Of a stretch of 64,000 nt of DNA, positions 53,471 through 62,521 are shown in pieces. A program made the translations under genes and the position numbers. Every line of letters begins with the position of its first letter. The first letter of the stretch is position 1. The notes under the pieces were generated by a model. That model was not told where the DNA came from. It was given only the letters and a program-made list of their open reading frames with translations, and did no database searches. The DNA comes from Thalassovita sp. (lineage in GTDB: Bacteria; Pseudomonadota; Alphaproteobacteria; Rhodobacterales; Rhodobacteraceae), in contig NZ_OY829290.1 of assembly GCF_963691685.1 (NCBI RefSeq), forward strand, positions 2,728,001 through 2,792,000. Direction: 5' to 3'.

Positions 53471-54736
53471 ATGAAAACCACCTTCCTGAGCACCTCCGTG
53501 CTGGCACTGACGCTGGGCAGCGCCGCCCTCGCCGAGGCCCCGAGCGCCAAAGCGGTTCTGGAAAACTATGCCAACATCGCTGAAGCGAAGTATCAGGACA
53601 GCCTGATCACCGCCAAAGCGCTGCAGGCCGCCGTTGATGCGCTGATCGCGTCGCCGTCGGATGACACCCTGCAGGCGGCAAAGGATGCCTGGCTGGCCTC
53701 TCGCAACCCCTACCAGCAGACCGAAGTCTACCGTTTCGGCAACGCCATCGTTGACGACTGGGAAGGCAAAGTGAACGCCTGGCCATTGGACGAAGGCCTG
53801 ATCGACTATGTTGATGCGTCTTACGGCCTGTCGGAAGAAAACGACTATGCCGGGCTGAACGTTGTTGCGACCCCGGTCTTCACCCTGTCGGGCACCGAGG
53901 TAGACGCCACCAACATCACCCCGGAACTGCTGGAAGCCACCCTGCACGAAGCCGACGGCGTTGAAGCCAACGTTGCCACCGGCTACCACGCCATCGAATT
54001 CCTGCTTTGGGGTCAGGACCTGAACGGCCACGGCGCTGGCGCCGGCAACCGTCCGGCCACCGATTTCGCATCGGGCGACGCCTGCACCGGCGGCAACTGT
54101 GACCGTCGTGCTGCTTACCTGAAAGCCGCCACCGACCTGCTGGTTTCGGACCTGGAGTTCATGGCCGCAGCCTGGGCTGAAGGTGGCGAAGGCCGCGCAA
54201 CCGTACTGGCCGACGAAGGTGCTGGTCTGGTTGCCATGCTGACCGGCATGGGTTCGCTGTCGTACGGTGAACAGGCGGGTGAGCGTATGCGCCTTGGCCT
54301 GATGCTGAACGATCCCGAGGAAGAGCACGATTGCTTCTCCGACAACACCCACAACAGCCACTACTACGACGGTCAGGGCATCCAGAACGTTTATCTGGGC
54401 AGCTACACCCGCGTAGACGGCACCGTTGTGTCGGGCGCCTCGCTGAGCGATCTGGTGAAAGCCAAAGACGCCGCTCTGGATGCTGAGATGACCGGCAAAC
54501 TGGAAGTGACCATGGCCGCTCTGGGCAAAATGAAAGAGGCTGCCGACAACGGTTTCGCCTACGACCAGATGCTGGAGCGCGGCAATGCCGAAGGCGAAGC
54601 GCTGATCATGGGTGGCGTCAACGGTCTGGTTGATCAAACCAAATCGATCGAGCGTGTTGTGGCCGCTCTGGGCCTCAGCCAGCTGGAATTTGAAGGCTCC
54701 GACAGCCTCGACAACCCGACCGCTGTTTTTGAATAA
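53471..54736 (+). CDS. irpA: Imelysin-family iron-regulated protein IrpA
   Basis: 421 aa with signal peptide (MKTTFLSTSVLALTLGSAAL, cleavage after ALA). The imelysin motif GxHxxE is intact as GYHAIE (H173, E176); EVYRFGNAIVDDWEGKVNAWPLDEG and TGMGSLSYGEQAGERM are further family blocks. Periplasmic; imelysin proteins such as IrpA and EfeO-related ones take part in iron acquisition. A GNRA-loop hairpin follows the gene. Confidence 0.92.
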   Translation: MKTTFLSTSVLALTLGSAALAEAPSAKAVLENYANIAEAKYQDSLITAKALQAAVDALIASPSDDTLQAAKDAWLASRNPYQQTEVYRFGNAIVDDWEGKVNAWPLDEGLIDYVDASYGLSEENDYAGLNVVATPVFTLSGTEVDATNITPELLEATLHEADGVEANVATGYHAIEFLLWGQDLNGHGAGAGNRPATDFASGDACTGGNCDRRAAYLKAATDLLVSDLEFMAAAWAEGGEGRATVLADEGAGLVAMLTGMGSLSYGEQAGERMRLGLMLNDPEEEHDCFSDNTHNSHYYDGQGIQNVYLGSYTRVDGTVVSGASLSDLVKAKDAALDAEMTGKLEVTMAALGKMKEAADNGFAYDQMLERGNAEGEALIMGGVNGLVDQTKSIERVVAALGLSQLEFEGSDSLDNPTAVFE

Positions 54737-54753
54737 ACAGAGGTTTTCCAATG

Positions 54754-54784
54754 GGCCGGCTGCGGGCAACCGTGGCCGGCCTTT
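54754..54784 (+). terminator. 12-bp hairpin with GCAA tetraloop after irpA
   Basis: GGCCGGCTGCGG-GCAA-CCGTGGCCGGCC (two G-U pairs), followed by TTTGTG. As the next iron genes point the same way, partial termination or 3'-end protection giving more irpA than downstream mRNA is likely. Confidence 0.65.
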
Positions 54785-54880
54785 GTGCATCTCAACACCT
54801 TGTATTTCAACAAGTTGATTGCCTTGCCGACATCCAGCCCCGCCCTAGTTTTCAAGGGATCCGTCCCGGTGCCAGAAACC

Positions 54881-56392
54881 ATGTCCAAATACCTACTTCC
54901 GCTCCTTTCCCTGCCGCTGACAGCTGCCCCAGTGTTGGCCGATCTGTCGCAAGAGCCCCATCTCAGCCCCCTGCCCCGCACCGCGTCTGAAGTGGCCCGC
55001 ATCGCCGCCGTGCGTGCAGCCCCAGAGGATTTCACCATCCCGCAGAAGTTTGAGGTCCTGCCCGCCGGTGCAGGCACCGTTCTGGTCCGCGATGGCGCCG
55101 CGCTTTTTGCGCAGCCTGCGGCCAACCTGACGGACACGTTGGATTTCGAATTGGGGCGGTCGCTGTTTGAAAAGCTTTGGGTGGCAGCACCGTCCTCAAC
55201 CCGCGCCTCTGACGGTTTGGGACCTGTCTATAACGCACGTGCCTGTTCGGGCTGCCACATCAACGACGGGCGCGGCCATGCCCCAGCCGGGCCCGAGGAT
55301 GACGCCAAAAGCTTTGCCCTGAAACTCTCCGTCCCCGCGCCCTTGCATGAGCGGACGGCCGAAATCGCCGATTGGATCGCCACGGCGCCGGAACCCAACT
55401 ACGGTGGTCAGCTGCAGGACTTTGCCACCGCCAATATCGGGGCGGAGGCGCGGCTTTCGGTCAGCTACAGCACTCATCAGGTCACCTTTGAGGATGGCGC
55501 GGTTCTGTCGCTGCGCCAACCTGAGGTCGCGCTGGAACAAATGGCCCATGGCTCGCTGCACCCTGACGTGATGCTCAGCCCACGCATCGCACCGCCGATC
55601 AGCGGCCTTGGGTTGATCGAGGCAATCCCCGCCGCTGATATTCTGGCCCTTGCCGATCCTGAGGATAGCAACGGTGACGGCATTTCCGGCCGCGCAGCCA
55701 TCGCCTGGTCGGTGGAGCATGAGCGCTGGATGCTGGGCCGTTTTGGCCATAAGGCCGGCCAACCCACCCTGCGCCAACAGGTTGCCGCCGCGCTCAGCAC
55801 CGATCTGGGCCTGTCGACGCCGCTGTTCCCTGCGGGCTGGGGCGATTGCACCGAGGCGCAGACCGAATGCCGCGCCGCGCCGCATGGCGACAAGGACGTC
55901 CGGGTGCATGAGGTGGACGATATCGCGCTGGACCTGATGACGCTTTACACCGCCAATCTGGGCGTGCCCAAACGGCGGAATGTGGACAGCGCGGAGGTTC
56001 TGCGCGGCAAAGAGATCTTTCATCAGGCGGGCTGTCAGGCCTGCCACACCCCCAATTTTGTCACCCATCGCCTGAGCGACACGCCGGAACGGTCGTTTGA
56101 GCTGATCTGGCCCTATTCCGATTTTCTGCTGCATGACATGGGCGCAGGTCTGGCGGACAGCCGGCCCGAAGGCATCGCGGGCAATCAGGAATGGCGCACC
56201 CCGCCGCTTTGGGGTATCGGTTTGGCGCAAGCTGCTTCGCCTGAGGCCGGGTTCCTGCATGATGGCCGCGCCCGCACCCTGCTGGAGGCCGTGATATGGC
56301 ACGGGGGCGAAGCCGCCCGCGCCCAGACCCATATTCGCCAGCTGCCAGCGTCAGACCGCGACGCATTGATCGCCTTTTTGGAAAGCCTTTGA
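54881..56392 (+). CDS. Di-haem cytochrome-type oxidoreductase (DUF1111 family)
   Basis: 503 aa from ATG 54881, which starts a signal peptide (MSKYLLPLLSLPLTAAPVLA). Two c-type haem sites: C122-S-G-C-H and C385-Q-A-C-H, as in the di-haem 'thiol oxidoreductase' family related to cytochrome c peroxidases. FLHDGRARTLLEAVIWHGGEA is a conserved C-terminal stretch. Periplasmic; in iron clusters such proteins may oxidise Fe(II) or shuttle electrons; role here inferred. Confidence 0.9.
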   Translation: MSKYLLPLLSLPLTAAPVLADLSQEPHLSPLPRTASEVARIAAVRAAPEDFTIPQKFEVLPAGAGTVLVRDGAALFAQPAANLTDTLDFELGRSLFEKLWVAAPSSTRASDGLGPVYNARACSGCHINDGRGHAPAGPEDDAKSFALKLSVPAPLHERTAEIADWIATAPEPNYGGQLQDFATANIGAEARLSVSYSTHQVTFEDGAVLSLRQPEVALEQMAHGSLHPDVMLSPRIAPPISGLGLIEAIPAADILALADPEDSNGDGISGRAAIAWSVEHERWMLGRFGHKAGQPTLRQQVAAALSTDLGLSTPLFPAGWGDCTEAQTECRAAPHGDKDVRVHEVDDIALDLMTLYTANLGVPKRRNVDSAEVLRGKEIFHQAGCQACHTPNFVTHRLSDTPERSFELIWPYSDFLLHDMGAGLADSRPEGIAGNQEWRTPPLWGIGLAQAASPEAGFLHDGRARTLLEAVIWHGGEAARAQTHIRQLPASDRDALIAFLESL

Positions 56393-56393
56393 G

Positions 56394-57404
56394 ATGTTGA
56401 AACCCTTTGCCACCGCCCTTGCCCTGATCCTGCCCACTGCAGCCCTGGCCCAATCCGCAGGCGAAAAGGTCGCGGCGGTGCTGGATCAACAGATAGTGCC
56501 GGGCTTTGCCGAACTGGCAGAGAGCAGCGCAATGCTGGCAACTGTCGCGGGCAATGACTGCACCCCGGGCAACAGCGATCTGATGCAGGCCTATAACCGC
56601 GCCTTTGACGCCTGGGTCCGGGTCAGCCATCTGCGGTTTGGCCCCAGTGAGGTGCAAAACCGCGCCTTTGCGCTGGCCTTCTGGCCGGACAGCCGCGGCA
56701 AGACACCGCGCGCGCTGGCCCGCCTGCTGGCCGATCAGGATGTCGCCCTGCTGGCCCCGGAAGAATACGCCGAGCTTTCCATCGCCGCCCGCGGGTTTTA
56801 CGCCTTGGAATACCTGCTGTTTGAACCGCAGCTGCAACAGCCTGCCGCCTATGCCTGCGCCCTTGTGCAGGCCGGCAGCGCCGACATTGCCCGGATCACC
56901 GCAGCCATCAACACGGATTGGCAAAGCTATGCCGACACCCTACGCAACCCCGCAGCCGATGGCCCTTATAAAACCCAGGACGAAGCCACGCAGGAGCTGT
57001 TCAAAGCCCTGCTGACCGGTCTGCAGTTCACCGGCGACATGCGCCTCGGCCGCCCCTTGGGCAGTTTTGACCGCCCGCGTCCCAAACGTGCTGAGGCGCG
57101 CCGCTCAGAACGTTCCAAACGTCATATCGAACTGGCGCTCACCGAACTGGCACAACTGGCTGATCTGCTGGCAACCGATGACAGCAGCCTTGAGCGCGAA
57201 CTGGCCGGCGCCTTTGCCGAAGCCACGGATAACCTGGGCGGCATCACCAGCGCGGATCTGGGTCAGGTGACCGAGCCGATGGGCTGGATGCAGGTCGATA
57301 TGCTGCGGCTGACCCTGCATGATCGGATCATGGAAGAGCTGATGCCGATGCTGGGCGAAGAATTGGGTGTACCCGCAGGGTTCAACGCGCTGGACGGGGA
57401 TTGA
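56394..57404 (+). CDS. Second imelysin-family protein with altered GxHxxE motif
   Basis: 336 aa with signal peptide (MLKPFATALALILPTAALA). Imelysin pattern: AYNRAFDAWVRVSHLRFGP, SRGKTPRAL and, at the motif, GFYALE (G134, Y136, E139), so the His is Tyr. C-terminal YCNPL-type end replaced by GMVQ-like helices. One base after the di-haem gene. It may have lost metal binding or bind a different ligand. Confidence 0.88.
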   Translation: MLKPFATALALILPTAALAQSAGEKVAAVLDQQIVPGFAELAESSAMLATVAGNDCTPGNSDLMQAYNRAFDAWVRVSHLRFGPSEVQNRAFALAFWPDSRGKTPRALARLLADQDVALLAPEEYAELSIAARGFYALEYLLFEPQLQQPAAYACALVQAGSADIARITAAINTDWQSYADTLRNPAADGPYKTQDEATQELFKALLTGLQFTGDMRLGRPLGSFDRPRPKRAEARRSERSKRHIELALTELAQLADLLATDDSSLERELAGAFAEATDNLGGITSADLGQVTEPMGWMQVDMLRLTLHDRIMEELMPMLGEELGVPAGFNALDGD

Positions 57405-57408
57405 TCCG

Positions 57409-58476
57409 ATGACTTCACGGCGGGGATTTCTGGCGGGGCTTCTGGCGGCGGGTCTGACACCCGCGGTGACCTGGGCCGATGTCGGCGCGCCGCGCTACCT
57501 GTCGGCTGCCAAAACGCCAGACGGATCCTTTCGCCTCTTTGGCCTTTCGGCCCAGGGTAAGCCGGTATTTGATCTGCCCCTACCCGGCCGTGGCCATGCC
57601 GCCGCCGCCCATCCCACCCGGGCCGAGGCCGTGGCCTTCGCCCGCCGCCCTGGCACCTTTGCCCATGTGATTGACTGTTCAACCGGTCAGGTCATCGCCG
57701 AACTTCACAGCCCCGAAGGTCGTCATTTCATGGGCCACGGCGCCTTTGATCTGGCCGGCGATCTGCTGCTGACACCGGAGAATGACTATGAGGCTGGTGA
57801 AGGCCGCATCGCCCTTTGGGACAGGCGGCAGGGTTATCGCCGCATTGGCGATTTGCCCTCTGGCGGGATTGGCCCACATGACCTGCAGCGCCTGCCCGGT
57901 CAGGACCGTTTTGTGGTCGCCAATGGCGGCATAGACACCCATCCTGAAAGCGGCCGTACTGCGCTGAACCTGCCGACCATGCGCGCCAATCTGGCACTCT
58001 TGGATCTGGACGGCGGGCTGGAGGTGACCCAGCTGGCGCCCGCCTTGCGGCTGAACTCAATCCGCCACCTGGCGCTCCGGGCGGATGGGCTGATCGGCTT
58101 TGCCATGCAGTGGCAGGGCCGCGATGGCAGCCACCCGCCACTGCTGGGGCTGATGCGCCCCGGTGAGGCGCCCCGCCTCAGCGCCGCGCCCGAATCCCAG
58201 CATGAAGGCATGCAGAACTACGCCGGCTCCATCGCTTTCAGCGGCGATGGGCAAACGGTTGCCATCACCTCGCCCCGCGGTAATGCGGTGCAGATCTTTG
58301 ATGCCAGAACGGGCGCCTTTATCAGTCAGATCGACGAGGTGGACGTCTGCGGCCTGTCACCCTCTGGCGACGGATTTATCGCAACCTCCGGCACTGGGAT
58401 GATCCGCTATATCGGGGCTGAGAGCGATCCAGTGCAGCACGACATGGCGTTTGACAATCACCTGATCGCTGTTTGA
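57409..58476 (+). CDS. DUF1513 beta-propeller-like Tat-exported protein
   Basis: 355 aa from ATG 57409; the N-terminus MTSRRGFLAGLLAAGL has a twin-arginine signal. Repeated strands such as FDLAGDLLLTPENDYE, GIGPHDLQRLPGQDRFVVANGG and GSIAFSGDGQTVAITSPRG suggest a beta-propeller. DUF1513 genes follow imelysin and di-haem genes in many proteobacteria. Last gene of the iron operon. Confidence 0.88.
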   Translation: MTSRRGFLAGLLAAGLTPAVTWADVGAPRYLSAAKTPDGSFRLFGLSAQGKPVFDLPLPGRGHAAAAHPTRAEAVAFARRPGTFAHVIDCSTGQVIAELHSPEGRHFMGHGAFDLAGDLLLTPENDYEAGEGRIALWDRRQGYRRIGDLPSGGIGPHDLQRLPGQDRFVVANGGIDTHPESGRTALNLPTMRANLALLDLDGGLEVTQLAPALRLNSIRHLALRADGLIGFAMQWQGRDGSHPPLLGLMRPGEAPRLSAAPESQHEGMQNYAGSIAFSGDGQTVAITSPRGNAVQIFDARTGAFISQIDEVDVCGLSPSGDGFIATSGTGMIRYIGAESDPVQHDMAFDNHLIAV

Positions 58477-58492
58477 AGACAGAGGCGGAGGG

Positions 58493-58609
58493 TCGTGCCC
58501 GACCCAGGGGCGGGATCTTCAAGTGCGCCGACCTCTCAGGACATCGGCGCACTCTTTATCACGTAGGTGTTGTAAATTCGCGCCCGCCCTGGGGGCGGGT
58601 CGGGCACGA
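58493..58609. terminator. Nested terminator: inner hairpin inside a longer inverted repeat
   Basis: Inner stem AGTGCGCCGA / TCGGCGCACT (58522-58553) followed by CTTTAT. Outer arms TCGTGCCCGACCC (58493-58505) and GGGTCGGGCACGA (58597-58609) pair perfectly over 13 bases, continuing as GGGGCGGG / CCCGCCC. It separates the convergent iron operon and TRAP operon. Confidence 0.75.
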
Positions 58610-58641
58610 ACCGGCTCACTGCGTGACCCGGCTAGATATCG

Positions 58642-60042
58642 TCACACCTGTGACGGCAGCCACAGGACAATCCATGGGAAGGCGACGAGGAGGGCGATGG
58701 TGATGGCGTCTGCGATGAAGAAAGGGGTGACGCCTTTGAAGACATCCTGCACGCTCACGTCATCGCGCACGCCCGCCACCACAAAGCAGTTGAGGCCGAT
58801 GGGCGGGGTGATCAGGCAAAACTCGGCCATTTTCACCACCAGAATACCAAACCAGATCGCACACATCGGGCCCGACATGCCAAAGGTGCTGTCCGCGGCC
58901 GAGACAAACTCACCGCCGTTGAGCGCCATGACAGCGGGGTAGACCACCGGCAGTGTCAGCAGCAGCATGCCGATCGCATCCATGAACATGCCCAGGACCG
59001 CATAGGCCAGAAGGATCAGCACCAGCGTCAGCATCGGGCTCTGCTCCAGCCCGGTGATCCAATCCGAGAAAGCGCCTGGCAGATCGGCAAAGCCCAGGAA
59101 CCGCACGTAGATCAGCACGCCCCAGATGATGGTGAAGATCATCGCCGACAGCTTCGCCGTCTCCAGCAGCGCATCCTTCAGCTGCGCCCAGCCCATGCCG
59201 CGCAGCAGCGCCATCACAAAGACCACAAAGGCCCCCAGCGCGCCGCCCTCGGTGGGCGTGCCCCAGGCATCTCCGCCAAAGGGGTTGTAGATGAAGAAGA
59301 TGATGATGAAGACCACAAAGAAGATCGGGAAAGCCGGCGGGATCGCAGCAAAGCGCTGTTTCCAGGTGAAGCCTTTCACTGGCGGGCCGAACTTCGGCAG
59401 GGCCAGCGCCAGCACCACGATGAGGCCGCCATAGATCAGCGCCGAGAAGGCACCGGGGATGAAGCCCGCAAGCAACAGCTTGCCCACATCCTGTTCCACA
59501 ATGATCGCATAGATCACCAGAATGGCCGAGGGCGGGATCAGCGAGGCCAGCGTGCCACCAGCCGCCACAACACCCGCCGCAAAGCGTTTGTCATAGCCGA
59601 TCTTCAGCATCTCGGGGATGGCGATCCGGGCAAAGACGGCCGAGGTGGCCACCGAAGCGCCAGAGACCGCCGCAAAGCCCGCGGTGGCAAAGACGGTCGA
59701 GACCGCCAAGCCTCCCGGCAGCCAGCCGACCCAGCGTTTGGCCGCGTCAAACAACGCCTTGGTCAGGCCCGCGTAATAGGCCAGGTAACCGATCAGGATG
59801 AAGGTCGGAATAAGCGACAGCGCCTGGCTGGCCACTTTCGAATGCGGCACCTGGCCAGCGGTTTTCACCGCCACGGTCAGCGCCCAGCCAAAATCTTCGG
59901 GGTCATAGCCCTTCTTGGCCCAGAAGATCCAGATCAGACCCACAAGCCCGGCAATCCCGGCGGCAAAGGCCACCCGCATGCCAAGAACCACCATCAGCAG
60001 CATAAAGCCCGAGACCCAGAGGCCAATTTCAATCGGTTCCAT
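58642..60042 (-). CDS. dctM: TRAP transporter large permease DctM
   Basis: 466 aa, 12 or so membrane segments; GASVATSAVFARIAIPEMLKIG and AVLGMFMDAIGMLLLTLPV are DctM blocks. With DctQ and DctP it imports an organic acid with sodium. Start overlaps the dctQ stop by one base. Confidence 0.95.
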   Translation of the reverse strand: MEPIEIGLWVSGFMLLMVVLGMRVAFAAGIAGLVGLIWIFWAKKGYDPEDFGWALTVAVKTAGQVPHSKVASQALSLIPTFILIGYLAYYAGLTKALFDAAKRWVGWLPGGLAVSTVFATAGFAAVSGASVATSAVFARIAIPEMLKIGYDKRFAAGVVAAGGTLASLIPPSAILVIYAIIVEQDVGKLLLAGFIPGAFSALIYGGLIVVLALALPKFGPPVKGFTWKQRFAAIPPAFPIFFVVFIIIFFIYNPFGGDAWGTPTEGGALGAFVVFVMALLRGMGWAQLKDALLETAKLSAMIFTIIWGVLIYVRFLGFADLPGAFSDWITGLEQSPMLTLVLILLAYAVLGMFMDAIGMLLLTLPVVYPAVMALNGGEFVSAADSTFGMSGPMCAIWFGILVVKMAEFCLITPPIGLNCFVVAGVRDDVSVQDVFKGVTPFFIADAITIALLVAFPWIVLWLPSQV

Positions 60043-60701
60043 CAGCCCCGTCCCTCATCATTTTCCAACTCGCCCACATGGGCGGCCTCTTCTGCCGCCT
60101 GGGCGGCGGCCGATTGCACCAGCGGCACCGCCACCGGCTCCACCAGACCCAGCACAAAGGCGCGGCCATAGCCCCAGAGCTGCAGCGCCATACGCGCGCT
60201 CAGGACCGCAAAGGCCACCGGGGCCAAGAGCTTGGCCGGCCAGATCGGAATGCCGATGTCGATCGAACTGTCGCGCGACCAGAGCGGCGCATTAAAATCA
60301 AAGCTGCGGTCAAAATGCGACCAGGTGCCCCAGACCAGCAGCACCATCAGCACCAGCGCCGCCAGGGTGGTCAGAAACTCCGCCGCCCAAAGCGCCCGCC
60401 CCGACAGGCGGCCCACCAGAATATCCATGCGAATATGGCCGCCATCGCGCTGGGTGTAGGCAATCGCCATAAAGGCAATCAGCGGCATCGCCTGTTCGAT
60501 CCAGTCCACATAGCCCGGCAGCGGCGCGTTCATCAGGTTGCGCCCCGAGACCGAGACCACCGCCAGAAGCATCAGCGAGAACACCGCCAGCCCACTCAAC
60601 AGCGCCAGAACACGTTCCAGCCGAAACAGGTTTTGATCCAGCCGGCTCAGACCCGACCCATCTTCCAAGACCGCAGCAGATCCCGCCATCTCATCCCCCA
60701 T
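60042..60701 (-). CDS. dctQ: TRAP transporter small permease DctQ
   Basis: 219 aa with four membrane segments and a typical GRNLMNAPLPGYVDWIEQAMPLIAF stretch (LxxxxxxAMPLxAF pattern). Acidic, longer C-terminal tail than most. Membrane partner of DctM. Confidence 0.9.
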   Translation of the reverse strand: MGDEMAGSAAVLEDGSGLSRLDQNLFRLERVLALLSGLAVFSLMLLAVVSVSGRNLMNAPLPGYVDWIEQAMPLIAFMAIAYTQRDGGHIRMDILVGRLSGRALWAAEFLTTLAALVLMVLLVWGTWSHFDRSFDFNAPLWSRDSSIDIGIPIWPAKLLAPVAFAVLSARMALQLWGYGRAFVLGLVEPVAVPLVQSAAAQAAEEAAHVGELENDEGRG

Positions 60702-60721
60702 CCAGTTGTTTTATATAGAAA

Positions 60722-60759
60722 GACCGCCCCCGAGGGGCCTCAGCCCAGCAGGAGCGGTC
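60722..60759 (-). other. Hairpin between dctP and dctQ
   Basis: GACCGC (60722-60727) pairs with GCGGTC (60754-60759), with an inner CCCC-GA-GGGG. It may lower expression of the membrane subunits relative to the binding protein. Confidence 0.5.
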
Positions 60760-60777
60760 GATGTCAAAAGGCGCCGC

Positions 60778-61791
60778 TTACTTGCTGCGCTCAGCCTCAA
60801 GCGTGCTCATGACCAGGTCATACAGCTCCTGGGCGGGCAGGCCCTGGGCGGTCATGTCGGCGATCCATTTGTCGCGGATCGGGCCGGCGGCCACTTCGCG
60901 GAATTTGGCGATCTCTGCCTCGGGCAGCTCCACCTTGGCCACACCTTTTTCGGCCAGGACGCTGTCCCATTTGGCCAGAACCTCACCGTAGTTGGCCAGG
61001 TAATGGGCGATCGCCTCATCGACCGAGCTGTCCAGCGCCTCACGGTGGGCGTCCGACAGGCCTTCATAGGCGTCGACATTGACCACCACCGGGCAGTTCA
61101 CGGTGCCGGGGTTCAGGTTGGCGGTCCACCAGGTGGCCTGGTCAATGGTGCGATAGGCAAAATGGGCGTGCTGGGCGAAGGCCACAGTGTCCACAACGCC
61201 GCTTTCCATCGCGTTATAGGCTTCGGTTGCGGTGACCGAGGTCGGCACCGCGCCCACGGCGCTGAACGCCTGACCGATACCGCCGGTGGCGCGCACCCGC
61301 ATGCCGTCAAACTCGGCCAGGGCATCGCGGGCTTCGCCGGTGCCGACAATGTTGTACTGCGGCATCGGCGAGGTCATCAGCAGCTTGGCATTCCAGCGCC
61401 CCAGATCCGCCTGCACCGCCGGGTGGCCATAGACCGCATGGCTGACCGCCACTTCTTCTTCCAGCGTGCTCACACCCAGGAACGGCAGTTCCAAAACGGT
61501 GATCGAGGGGTTCTTGTCGCGGTGATAGCCGGCACAGAACTGCGCCATCTCAAAGGCCCCGATCGAGATCCCATCCAGGTTCTCCCGGTTCTTCGACAGA
61601 CCGCCATAAGAAATGTTCAGCGTGAACTCACCACCCGTCTTCTCAGACACCAGCTCCGCCAGCTTCTCAACATGCTCCGTAAACGCACGACGCTTACCCC
61701 AAAGCGATACATTCCATTCCTCTGCAATCGTCTCCGACGCAAAACCAACGGCGAGCGAGGCCACAACGGCCTTGGCAAAAATAGACTTCAT
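60778..61791 (-). CDS. dctP: TRAP transporter substrate-binding protein DctP
   Basis: 337 aa from ATG 61791 (GGGAGGAAGAT upstream). Signal peptide MKSIFAKAVVASLAVGFA. GGLSKNRENLDGISIGAFEMAQF and GGIGQAFSAVGAVPTSVTATEAYNAMESGVVD are DctP blocks, including the conserved Arg and Tyr of the carboxylate site (RVRATGG). The substrate cannot be told from sequence. Confidence 0.94.
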   Translation of the reverse strand: MKSIFAKAVVASLAVGFASETIAEEWNVSLWGKRRAFTEHVEKLAELVSEKTGGEFTLNISYGGLSKNRENLDGISIGAFEMAQFCAGYHRDKNPSITVLELPFLGVSTLEEEVAVSHAVYGHPAVQADLGRWNAKLLMTSPMPQYNIVGTGEARDALAEFDGMRVRATGGIGQAFSAVGAVPTSVTATEAYNAMESGVVDTVAFAQHAHFAYRTIDQATWWTANLNPGTVNCPVVVNVDAYEGLSDAHREALDSSVDEAIAHYLANYGEVLAKWDSVLAEKGVAKVELPEAEIAKFREVAAGPIRDKWIADMTAQGLPAQELYDLVMSTLEAERSK

Positions 61792-62000
61792 ATCTTCCTC
61801 CCGTAACTGGGCCCGTGACTGGGCCGTCCCGGTTGAGGCTAACCCAGCCCCAATGCCAAGCCAAGCCCTGCGTCCCCGCAAAATCGCGATGCCGTAGTTT
61901 CACGGGACCCGGTAAATTTCATGCAAATTCACAGCGGTTAAGCGCCTTGATTTGTGCCAGATCAAAGTGCGCCCGCTGCCCCGGGCGCAGGGTTGCTGCC

Positions 62001-62516
62001 ATGAAGGATGTGCTGATCATATGCTATTCGCGCACCGGCCTGACGCGGCAGGTGGCGCTGGATCTGCGGGCGCGGCTGGATGCGGATTTTGAAGACATTC
62101 GCGAAGGCCATCGGCGCCGCGGCCCGCTGGCCTATCTCTGGGGGCGTTGGCAGGCCAGCCGCGGCATGGCCTGTGAGATTGCGCCACCGCTTCGCTGGGC
62201 CTCAGACTACCGCGCGCTGGTTCTGGCGCTGCCCAATTGGGCCGGGGCCCTGTGCCCGGCGATGCGGGCGTGGTTGCTGGAACAGGGCCGCCCCCTGCCC
62301 CCCTATGCAACGCTGATCACCCAGTCTGATTCAGGCGCCGATCAGGTCAGGGCGGCGGTGGCGCAGCTGATTGGCGCGCCGGACCGGGCCCATCTGTGCC
62401 TGACCGATCGCCAGATTGCCGAACAGGATTTCCATGCCGCGCTGACGCCCTTTGCCCGCAGTCTGCCGTCGGCGCTGGGGCTGACCCAGCCCGCGAAGGG
62501 GCGCAAAAGCGCCTGA
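62001..62516 (+). CDS. Flavodoxin-like protein, 171 aa
   Basis: ATG at 62001 starts MKDVLIICYSRTGLTRQVA, a flavodoxin phosphate loop (SRTGLT). LVLALPNWAGALCPAMRAWL matches the second FMN-contact region. Short, single-domain. Divergent to dctP, convergent to the next gene. Redox partner unknown. Confidence 0.8.
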   Translation: MKDVLIICYSRTGLTRQVALDLRARLDADFEDIREGHRRRGPLAYLWGRWQASRGMACEIAPPLRWASDYRALVLALPNWAGALCPAMRAWLLEQGRPLPPYATLITQSDSGADQVRAAVAQLIGAPDRAHLCLTDRQIAEQDFHAALTPFARSLPSALGLTQPAKGRKSA

Positions 62517-62521
62517 GGTCT

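Noticed and set aside
53150..54790. 546-codon frame antisense to irpA
   Set aside because: Shadow of the well-supported imelysin gene; no ribosome binding site or domain.
58473..58942. Plus-strand frames after the DUF1513 gene
   Set aside because: They run through the nested terminator and the antisense of dctM; no start signal.
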